Source: Pseudomonadota bacterium (GTDB lineage: Bacteria > Pseudomonadota > Gammaproteobacteria > Burkholderiales > Burkholderiaceae_D). From it: a stretch of DNA of 6,616 bases. Below, in pieces: positions 1 to 5,231 of this stretch. The notes below the pieces were generated by a model. The model was not told where the DNA came from, searched no databases, and was given only the letters and a program-made list of their open reading frames with translations. Position 1 is the stretch's first letter. Each line of letters begins with the position of its first letter. The stretch covers positions 1-6,616 of the forward strand of contig JAEZVM010000106.1 in NCBI GenBank assembly GCA_023420795.1. Direction: 5' to 3'. The position numbers and the translations under genes were made by a program.

Positions 1-193
1 CACACAGCAGTCCGGCAGGAAGCGGCGTGTCAATGAAAAAGCTTAATCCGAGCAGAGAAATGTCTTCGGTGCGAACGGCATGGCGCGCCGAACCGGCAAT
101 AAACAATCCTTTGTGACGGAACAGTACACGGGGTGCCTGGCGCTGATCGATTTGTTCGACTGCGGGTAAGCCGGCCGGCTGCAAAATATCCAT
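1..193 (-). CDS. PilZ-domain protein, N-terminal part (runs off the left edge)
   Basis: Reading the minus strand from the ATG at 193-191 gives 64 open codons without a stop up to the window edge. The peptide begins MDILQPAGLP and carries the two signature elements of the PilZ domain: RxxxR as R18-Q-A-P-R22, and (D/N)xSxxG as D44-I-S46-L-L-G49. In PilZ proteins these residues bind cyclic di-GMP. Only about 17 residues precede the domain, so nothing indicates a signal peptide or membrane segment. A weak ribosome-binding site (GTGGAA) ends about 9 bases before the ATG; an in-frame GTG at 208-206 is an alternative start. The gene is divergent from the aerotaxis receptor gene. Partners and the remaining domains cannot be seen. 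It could be a stand-alone PilZ protein or a longer multidomain protein such as a YcgR-type flagellar brake; the sequence does not decide. The identification rests on two short motifs in a partial gene. Confidence 0.72.
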   Translation of the reverse strand, partial: MDILQPAGLPAVEQIDQRQAPRVLFRHKGLFIAGSARHAVRTEDISLLGLSFFIDTPLPAGLLC

Positions 194-484
194 CACAACA
201 ATTTCCACTAAGAAACGTTGTGCAGTGTATTGTTCCCTTCTCTATTTCGCAACCTCTGCGTGTCCCAATTTGCTTCTGATTTGGGGAGTACTTCCAAGAG
301 CAGCAGAGTGCGGTAACCCCTTTCGAGAAATTGCCCCATTACGACGCTTGGCGCTCCGGCACAACAATGTTGGACCGGCGAAAAGTGGCCTGCTACCTGT
401 TCAGTGAAACCGTAGCATGATCGTGTCGAAAGGCACGGTGCCGCCTGCTGGTCATCGCAAAAACTCACCACATGGCAACTGATT

Positions 485-498
485 TTGATCTGGATCAT
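485..498 (+). promoter_or_regulatory. FNR/ANR-type binding site, upstream box
   Basis: The sequence TTGAT-CTGG-ATCAT matches the FNR/ANR/DNR consensus TTGAT-N4-ATCAA at nine of ten defined positions. Its centre (491.5) lies about 41 bp upstream of the start point expected from the TATCAT element at 520-525, the usual placement of a class II activator site. The obvious target is the aerotaxis receptor gene starting at 644. Aer is known to be under ANR control in Pseudomonas aeruginosa, which fits. The box alone cannot tell an oxygen sensor (FNR/ANR) from an NO sensor (DNR/NNR), since these share the motif. Confidence 0.7.
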
Positions 499-511
499 GG
501 ATGGAAGAAGA

Positions 512-525
512 TTGATTTATATCAT
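512..525 (+). promoter_or_regulatory. FNR/ANR-type binding site, downstream box
   Basis: A second TTGAT-TTAT-ATCAT lies exactly 27 bp downstream of the first, with the same single deviation from consensus (final T instead of A). It overlaps the candidate -10 element at 520-525. If the promoter assignment is right, a regulator bound here would block RNA polymerase, so this box may be a repressing site that limits activation from the upstream box. It could instead be the activator site of a second start point near 560, but no good -10 element is present about 22 bp downstream of it. Confidence 0.62.
520..525 (+). promoter_or_regulatory. Candidate -10 element of the aer promoter
   Basis: TATCAT differs from TATAAT at one position. 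It starts 21 bp after the end of the upstream FNR-type box, close to the roughly 22-bp gap expected for class II FNR-activated promoters, which usually lack a good -35 element. None is seen here. Transcription would start near 531-533 and give a leader of about 110 nt before the aer start codon. Confidence 0.45.
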
Positions 526-643
526 TACAACCTAAGATTTCCATGGTCTCGCCAGCGCAGCTACTACAGTCGCCACGCCTGCCGGAGGTGATACGCCCAA
601 CCTCACAATCTTCCCCGGGCGCTCTACTACCATTAGAGAAGCG

Positions 644-2197
644 ATGCGCACCAACTTGCCAGTTACTCAGCGTGAACTCGAGTTAAGCGATGATGCCATG
701 CTGGTGTCGACGACCGACGCCCAAGGCCGCATCACCCATGCCAATGCCGTTTTTGTTGCTGTCAGCGGCTACGATTACGATGAACTACTGGGGCAGCCGC
801 ACAACCTGGTACGCCATCCCGACATGCCGCCGGAAGCGTTCCACGACCTGTGGTCCACCATCGGCCGCGGCCGCCCCTGGTCGGGCGTGGTGAAGAACCG
901 CTGCAAGAACGGCGACCACTACTGGGTGCTGGCGAATGTCACCCCGGTGGTCCGCAACGGTAAGAACGTCGGATATATCTCGGTGCGTACCAAGCCCACT
1001 CGGGAGCAGATCGCCGACGCTGAAGCCTTGTACCAGCACATACGGGAACCCGGAAATAGCGGGCCACGCGTACGCCTGCATGCCGGCGGCGTACGCAAAG
1101 TCGGCTGGCGCGACTGGCCCCAGCGCGTGTTCCGCCTCTCGCTGACCCAACGCATGGCCGGGGCGCTGGGCCTGTGGTTATCGGCCCTGCTGGCCACCCA
1201 CTTGGTTGGGGCCGGCACAAGCTTCGGACCGGCACTCGACGCCGTCGTACTGGTGCTGGGCGCAGCCGGTGTGCTGGGCTGGTTCCACGGGACCGTGGCC
1301 CAGCCCCTAAAGCACTGTACCGATCTGGCTGCGCGCATCGCCGGCTGCAATCTGGAGGGCGACATACCCGTCGACATGCGCCACCCGATTGGCCAGCTGA
1401 GCCGGAACATTCGCCTGATCAATCTGAACATGCAAGCTATCGTCGAGGATGTGCGGGCGGAAGTGTCCAGTATCACGGCAGCCGCCGAGGAAATTGCCCA
1501 GGGCAGCAACCACCTGTCCGAGCGCTCGGAAGAACAGTCGTCCAGCGTGGAGCGGACCGCGTCGGCCATGGAACAGATTACTTCGGTGGTGCAGCAGACG
1601 GCCGGCACGGCGCGGCAGGTGGAAAACAATACCCAGGAAGTCAGTCGCACGGCCAGCACCGGTGGCGCTTCAGTGGCAGACCTGGTGAAGACCATGAAGT
1701 CGATTGACGAAGCGTCAGGGCGGGTGACCGAAGTCATCAAGGTGATCGAAAGTATTGCCTTCCAGACCAATATTCTCGCACTGAATGCGGCTGTGGAAGC
1801 AGCACGGGCGGGCGAAATGGGCAAAGGCTTTGCCGTGGTCGCCTCGGAAGTGCGCTTCCTGGCCAACCGCAGCGCCGAATCGGCCAAGGAAATTCGCGCC
1901 TTGATCACGGCCTCCAGCGAACAGGTCAAGCAAGGTTCGGAACATGTCAACTCTGCCGCAGAAATCATCAGCTCCATGGTGCGCTCCGTATCGGATGTCA
2001 CCACTCTGGTGCAGGAAATTACGCAAGCGGCCCACGAGCAATCGATGGGCGTGAGCGATGTCAATCGTGCCATCAGCGACATTGAACGCACTACGCAGCA
2101 AAACGCCGCCTTGGCCGAGCAAAACGCTGCCACCAGCGAGCGCCTCAAACAACAGGCCGGTACGCTGCGCAGTGCGGTCCAGATCTTCCACCGCTGA
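644..2197 (+). CDS. aer: Aerotaxis (energy taxis) receptor, Aer family: PAS-FAD sensor fused to MCP signalling domain
   Basis: This 517-residue protein should sense redox state through FAD in an N-terminal cytoplasmic PAS domain and signal through CheW/CheA to the flagellar motor. The PAS domain (about 15-120) resembles E. coli Aer in detail: STTD near 22-25, THAN at 31-34, SGY at 41-43, GQPHN at 50-54, VRHPDMP at 56-62, WSG at 79-81 and KNGDHYW at 88-94. Positions implicated in FAD binding or PAS folding in E. coli Aer (N34, R57, H58, D60, F66, N85) are conserved at the same numbers, which also supports the ATG at 644. A hydrophobic hairpin (about 171-190 and 197-216) anchors the protein with both ends in the cytoplasm. 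A HAMP-like region (about 217-270) and a long coiled-coil MCP domain follow, whose conserved tip includes IAFQTNILALN at 371-381. The C-terminus lacks a CheR-binding pentapeptide (NWETF type). A GAGAAG element precedes the start. FNR-type boxes upstream suggest induction at low oxygen. Confidence 0.95.
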   Translation: MRTNLPVTQRELELSDDAMLVSTTDAQGRITHANAVFVAVSGYDYDELLGQPHNLVRHPDMPPEAFHDLWSTIGRGRPWSGVVKNRCKNGDHYWVLANVTPVVRNGKNVGYISVRTKPTREQIADAEALYQHIREPGNSGPRVRLHAGGVRKVGWRDWPQRVFRLSLTQRMAGALGLWLSALLATHLVGAGTSFGPALDAVVLVLGAAGVLGWFHGTVAQPLKHCTDLAARIAGCNLEGDIPVDMRHPIGQLSRNIRLINLNMQAIVEDVRAEVSSITAAAEEIAQGSNHLSERSEEQSSSVERTASAMEQITSVVQQTAGTARQVENNTQEVSRTASTGGASVADLVKTMKSIDEASGRVTEVIKVIESIAFQTNILALNAAVEAARAGEMGKGFAVVASEVRFLANRSAESAKEIRALITASSEQVKQGSEHVNSAAEIISSMVRSVSDVTTLVQEITQAAHEQSMGVSDVNRAISDIERTTQQNAALAEQNAATSERLKQQAGTLRSAVQIFHR

Positions 2198-2214
2198 TCT
2201 CCATCTTCCGGCAT

Positions 2215-2235
2215 CTGAGCGCCAGCCCCGCTCAG
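2215..2235 (+). terminator. Hairpin just after aer, weak terminator candidate
   Basis: CTGAGCG (2215-2221) and CGCTCAG (2229-2235) form a perfect 7-bp stem with a 7-nt loop, starting 17 bases after the aer stop codon. The position suits a transcript end, but no run of T follows, so it may act only as a 3'-end stabiliser or in factor-dependent termination. Confidence 0.35.
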
Positions 2236-2593
2236 CCAAAGCTCCCGCGATCATTTGTTAGGACGCATTTCGTCAATCTAGGTCTGCGCGAATGTCGGGC
2301 AAAGTGGGATTGGAACTGGCAAGCCGGCAAATGAACAATAGGCAGTGCTATCTCCCCTGACTCTCTCACCTGAATCACACACGGGTGGGTCGTGCTGTAT
2401 TGGATGGCGCCCTGTAGTGTTTCGAACGGGCGCTGCCCGGCTCATTGACTGACGACCGACCGGTAATGGGGGCTCCAAAGTCAGCCCGAGAGGCAGGTGT
2501 TGGCCGATCGGTGGCATATCGACATCCGTTCACTTTGACCGTCTGGTGTCCCAAAGCGGACGTTGTCGTCACCGCTTTTCCCCGCTCAGAAGA

Positions 2594-2619
2594 AAGGGCC
2601 GACCAAATGGTCGGCCCTT
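2594..2619. terminator. Strong hairpin, probable intrinsic terminator
   Basis: AAGGGCCGACC (2594-2604) and GGTCGGCCCTT (2609-2619) form a perfect 11-bp GC-rich stem with an AAAT tetraloop. On the plus strand the following bases (CAGTCTTC) are only moderately T-rich. On the minus strand the stem is followed by a more typical TCTTCT tail. It may work in both directions, and orientation is left open. It lies about 400 bp after aer and about 235 bp before ccoG, so either aer has a long 3' untranslated region or an unrecognised short transcript ends here. Confidence 0.6.
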
Positions 2620-2852
2620 CAGTCTTCGGTATCGCCGTGGCGCAGTAGGCTTTGCACTAGCTCTGGCCATTCAATTGCAACTCTGACGCGAAAATTGCAT
2701 TAATTCTGCCGCCTCCGTTTTCCAAAGTCCGGTCATCTGATACGGTATTTTTTCTCTGTTCTGCTTCTGTTTTTTCTTCTGCCTGGGAAAGACAATTAGG
2801 CACGGCGTGATGCTTGCGCCGACTGCCCCGCAACAATCAACAGGCGAAGATC

Positions 2853-4250
2853 ATGAATCAATCGGCTAAGCCGGTATCCGTCGTCAAGATGTACGCGCCA
2901 AGAGCCCAGATTTACGCCCGGGAGGCAAAAGGGTGGTACGCGAACTGGCGCTGGATCTGCGTGTGGCTGACACAGGCAGTTTTCTACGGCCTGCCGTGGC
3001 TGCAGTGGAATGAACGCCAGGCCGTTCTGTTTGACCTTGCGGCGCGCAAGTTCTATCTGTTTGGCGTCGTGCTGTGGCCGCAGGATCTGGTCTTCCTGGC
3101 ACTGCTGCTCATCATCGCCGCATTTTCGCTTTTCCTCTTCACCGCGCTTGCCGGGCGTGTCTGGTGCGGCTTCTCCTGTCCGCAGACTGTCTATACAGAG
3201 ATTTTCATGTGGGTCGAGCGTCGCATCGAAGGCGAGCGTAGCGCCCGCATGCGCCTCGACAGGCAGCCGTGGACGATCCAAAAGATTACTCGGAAGTCGG
3301 CAAAGCATGCGGTGTGGATCGCTTTTTCGTTGTGGACCGGCTTCACCTTCGTCGGCTATTTCACACCGATCCATACGCTTTCTGCAGAGGCGGCATCGTT
3401 TTCGCTCGGACCGTGGCAATCATTCTGGATCCTGTTCTATGGATTGGCAACCTACGGCAATGCAGGCTGGCTGCGCGAACAGGTCTGCCGCTACATGTGC
3501 CCGTATGCCCGTTTCCAGAGCGCGATGTTCGATCCGGACACCTTGATCGTCAGTTATGACAGCAAGCGTGGCGAACCCCGTGCTGCGCTCGACAAGTCCT
3601 CGCGGTCGGTCGGCGCAACCGGCAGTTGCATCGATTGCTCGCTGTGTGTGCAGGTATGCCCGACCGGCATCGACATCCGCAACGGACTGCAGCATGACTG
3701 CATCGGATGCGCCGCCTGCGTCGATGCCTGTAATTCAGTGATGGACAGGATAGGCGCGGCGCGCGGGTTGATACGCTTCACCACCGACAATGCCTTGCGC
3801 GACAGCCTTACGTCGAAGCAGATCGGCAAGCGCGTGTTACGCCCGCGGGTCCTGATCTATAGCGGCATACTCGTTCTGATGATCGCCGCCTTTTGGATGA
3901 CGCTACTCACCCGCACGCCGCTGAAGATGGATGTGATACGGGACCGTGGAACGATGGCGCGGGAGCTAGAAGACGGCATGATCGAGAACGTGTTCCGGCT
4001 GCAGGTCATGAACACCAGCGAGACGGCGCATCGCTACCGGATCTCGGTGGCCGGCATTGACGGCATATCCGTTATTTCGGCGGAGGAGGTGCTGCTTGAA
4101 GGAACGGAGTCGCGCTCCGTTCCGGTCACGGTGAGGGTCCCCCGAGGGAAAGGAAAGCCGGGATCGAACGAAGTGGTGTTCGAGCTGCAGGCGCTGGACG
4201 ATCAGCAGATCGAGGTACGGGAAAAGGCGACGTTTTTCATCCCGCGCTAG
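2853..4250 (+). CDS. ccoG: CcoG (RdxA/FixG family) membrane polyferredoxin, cbb3 oxidase assembly factor
   Basis: This is a 465-residue inner-membrane iron-sulfur protein. In Rhodobacter capsulatus CcoG reduces Cu(II) to Cu(I) for assembly of cbb3 cytochrome oxidase. The family pattern is complete. Membrane segments lie near 35-50, 78-100, 153-172, 188-203 and about 330-350. The conserved CGFSCPQ (C105, C109) and CRYMCPY (C212, C216) motifs are present. Two ferredoxin-type motifs follow: C259-x2-C262-x2-C265-x3-C269-P and C283-x2-C286-x2-C289-x3-C293, consistent with two [4Fe-4S] clusters. After the last membrane segment comes a C-terminal Ig-like domain of about 110 residues. Length is normal for the family. 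The ATG at 2853 is preferred, with AGGCGAAG just upstream; the frame opens from a TTG at 2814, which would add 13 residues without a better ribosome-binding site. The gene usually sits with ccoNOPQ or ccoHIS. Here it precedes norE- and norF-like genes, which is unusual. Confidence 0.95.
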   Translation: MNQSAKPVSVVKMYAPRAQIYAREAKGWYANWRWICVWLTQAVFYGLPWLQWNERQAVLFDLAARKFYLFGVVLWPQDLVFLALLLIIAAFSLFLFTALAGRVWCGFSCPQTVYTEIFMWVERRIEGERSARMRLDRQPWTIQKITRKSAKHAVWIAFSLWTGFTFVGYFTPIHTLSAEAASFSLGPWQSFWILFYGLATYGNAGWLREQVCRYMCPYARFQSAMFDPDTLIVSYDSKRGEPRAALDKSSRSVGATGSCIDCSLCVQVCPTGIDIRNGLQHDCIGCAACVDACNSVMDRIGAARGLIRFTTDNALRDSLTSKQIGKRVLRPRVLIYSGILVLMIAAFWMTLLTRTPLKMDVIRDRGTMARELEDGMIENVFRLQVMNTSETAHRYRISVAGIDGISVISAEEVLLEGTESRSVPVTVRVPRGKGKPGSNEVVFELQALDDQQIEVREKATFFIPR

Positions 4251-4297
4251 GCAGCATATTTTTGTGAGCAGGTTCAATTTTTAGAAAGCGGAGCATT

Positions 4298-4897
4298 ATG
4301 GCGGCGAGTGCTGCATACGTTTCCGGAACGGCTGTCGGAGTTGGCGGACGCATTCCGGGAAACAAGGGGATTTGGGTCGGCATCACCTGCGAATTCGTCG
4401 AATTCGCACTGATGTTCATCGTCTATTTCATCGCCCGGTATCACAATCCCGAGGCATTCAGGAATGGTCCGGAACTGATATGGACCACGGCAGGTGCGAT
4501 CAATACCGTGCTGATGGTGACCAGCAGCTTCTTCATAGCATGCGCGGTCGGGGCGATGAAAGAAGATAATGTGTGCCGCGCAAGATACTGGATGCTCGCC
4601 GCCATCGTTACCGCGCTTGGTTATCCGATCGTGAAGATGTTCGAGATCGATTGGAATCTTGCGCACGGCATCGATGGAAAGGCTGGCATCTTCTATACGG
4701 TTTACTACTATCTGACTTTGAATCATCTGGTGCACGCCTGCTGGGGCATACTGGGAATGGGCTGGGTGTTCGCCAGGATGTCGATGAAGGCGTACTCCGC
4801 CGAACAGCATGATGGCCTGGAAGCGCTTGCCTGCTACTGGCATGCGACGGATATCATATGGCTTGCCATCTTCCCGCTGTTTTACGTACTGGCCTGA
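4298..4897 (+). CDS. norE: NorE-like heme-copper oxidase subunit III family protein
   Basis: This 199-residue integral membrane protein has five predicted helices (about 24-46, 60-82, 92-112, 128-152 and 180-198). This matches the short subunit III form seen in NorE rather than the seven-helix COX3 of aa3 oxidases. Family features are the first helix GIWVGITCEFVEFALMF with acidic E32 and E35, a YYYLTLNHLVHA segment in helix 4, and the C-terminal YWHATDIIWLAIFPLFYVL with H182 and D185. NorE is thought to help assembly or activity of NO reductase and has no redox cofactor. The start follows GCGGAG by a few bases, 47 bp after ccoG. It ends 3 bp before the next gene. No catalytic subunit is in the window, so it could instead serve another heme-copper oxidase; the symbol marks family likeness, not proven function. 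Confidence 0.82.
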   Translation: MAASAAYVSGTAVGVGGRIPGNKGIWVGITCEFVEFALMFIVYFIARYHNPEAFRNGPELIWTTAGAINTVLMVTSSFFIACAVGAMKEDNVCRARYWMLAAIVTALGYPIVKMFEIDWNLAHGIDGKAGIFYTVYYYLTLNHLVHACWGILGMGWVFARMSMKAYSAEQHDGLEALACYWHATDIIWLAIFPLFYVLA

Positions 4898-4900
4898 ATC

Positions 4901-5179
4901 ATGACTACCGTAACTGCGAAAAGAACCACTCAAGTTCACGCATGGCTCGTGCTTCTTGCGCTTACCTGCGTCAGCCTGCTGCTCGGCGGCCGCTACGGCC
5001 ATGCATCGTGGATGCCGCTTTTGGTCGCGGCGATCATCTGTATAAAGGGTGCCGTGGTTGCGCGCTGTTTTCTCGAATCGGGCGACTTCCATCCGTTCAT
5101 TGCGTGGGTCCTGCGCATCTTCATCGCATTTGCTCCTGTCGCGCTGCTGTTGACGGATACTCTGAGCAAGAATACATAG
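4901..5179 (+). CDS. norF: NorF-like / cytochrome oxidase subunit IV family small membrane protein
   Basis: This 92-residue protein has three predicted membrane helices (about 13-30, 37-58 and 64-86). The second contains IKGAVVARCFLE (48-59), matching the K-x3-V-x3-F-(L/M)-E pattern of the prokaryotic subunit IV/NorF family. NorF is encoded beside NorE in denitrifiers and supports NO reductase activity; it carries no cofactor. The ATG lies 3 bp after the norE-like stop and has no clear ribosome-binding site, so translation is probably coupled to that of norE. Small size and high hydrophobicity limit certainty, but the position beside a subunit III gene strongly supports the assignment. Confidence 0.78.
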   Translation: MTTVTAKRTTQVHAWLVLLALTCVSLLLGGRYGHASWMPLLVAAIICIKGAVVARCFLESGDFHPFIAWVLRIFIAFAPVALLLTDTLSKNT

Positions 5180-5231
5180 GCCGGCTTGGCCCACACGATC
5201 TTGCGACGACGGGGAAGGGAGCAGGGTTTCA

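Larger units (their letters stand above)
194..643. other. Divergent intergenic region between the PilZ gene and aer
   Basis: This 450-bp stretch separates two divergent genes. Its right third holds two FNR-type boxes and a -10-like element, listed separately. The rest (about 210-480) shows no supportable gene. Short open frames at 225-407 (+) and 208-498 (-) have no recognisable motif and overlap the regulatory region. A small perfect inverted repeat (GGCAC-G-GTGCC) lies at 432-442 with no known meaning. The PilZ gene promoter should lie in the left part, but no convincing -35/-10 pair was identified. Confidence 0.6.
2198..2852. other. 655-bp intergenic region between aer and ccoG
   Basis: No supportable protein gene was found here. 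Open frames at 2445-2648 (+), 2278-2517 (-) and 2375-2572 (-) show no recognisable motif, and the plus-strand one runs through the hairpin at 2594-2619. Contents are a 7-bp hairpin just after aer (2215-2235), a small hairpin CGGGC-GCT-GCCCG at 2427-2439, the strong hairpin at 2594-2619, and a T-rich stretch at 2746-2784. The ccoG promoter should lie between about 2620 and 2840, but no clear -35/-10 pair and no TTGAT-N4-ATCAA box was seen. The ATTGCA repeats near 2685 and 2694 have no assigned role. Confidence 0.55.

Noticed and set aside
225..407. 60-codon open frame on the plus strand
   Set aside because: It has no convincing ribosome-binding site, no motif, and lies in the probable promoter region of the divergent PilZ gene.
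919..2214. 431-codon open frame on the minus strand
   Set aside because: It lies entirely antisense to the well-supported aer gene and its translation shows no domain; GC-rich codon bias keeps antisense frames open.
2445..2648. 67-codon open frame on the plus strand in the aer-ccoG gap
   Set aside because: It lacks a ribosome-binding site and a recognisable motif, and it runs through the strong hairpin at 2594-2619.
2690..2712. NsrR-like half site (AAATTGCATTAA) upstream of ccoG
   Set aside because: Only a loose match to one half of the palindromic NsrR site is present; the second half is missing.
2798..2817. Sigma-54-like sequence (AGGCACG followed by TGCTTGC) upstream of ccoG
   Set aside because: The GG and GC elements are separated by 11 rather than the required 10 bases, and the TTGC element is offset further, so it does not fit a -24/-12 promoter.
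2814..2852. TTG at 2814 as an earlier start of ccoG
   Set aside because: It has no good ribosome-binding site, and the ATG at 2853 has a purine-rich AGGCGAAG at suitable spacing and gives a normal CcoG length.
2849..2862. FNR-like half site ATCAA overlapping the ccoG start codon
   Set aside because: The left half (AGATC) does not match TTGAT, and the position over the start codon makes an activator role implausible.
4274..5194. 306-codon open frame on the minus strand
   Set aside because: It is antisense to the norE- and norF-like genes, is rich in His, Arg and Gln without any recognisable motif, and conflicts with two clear membrane protein genes.
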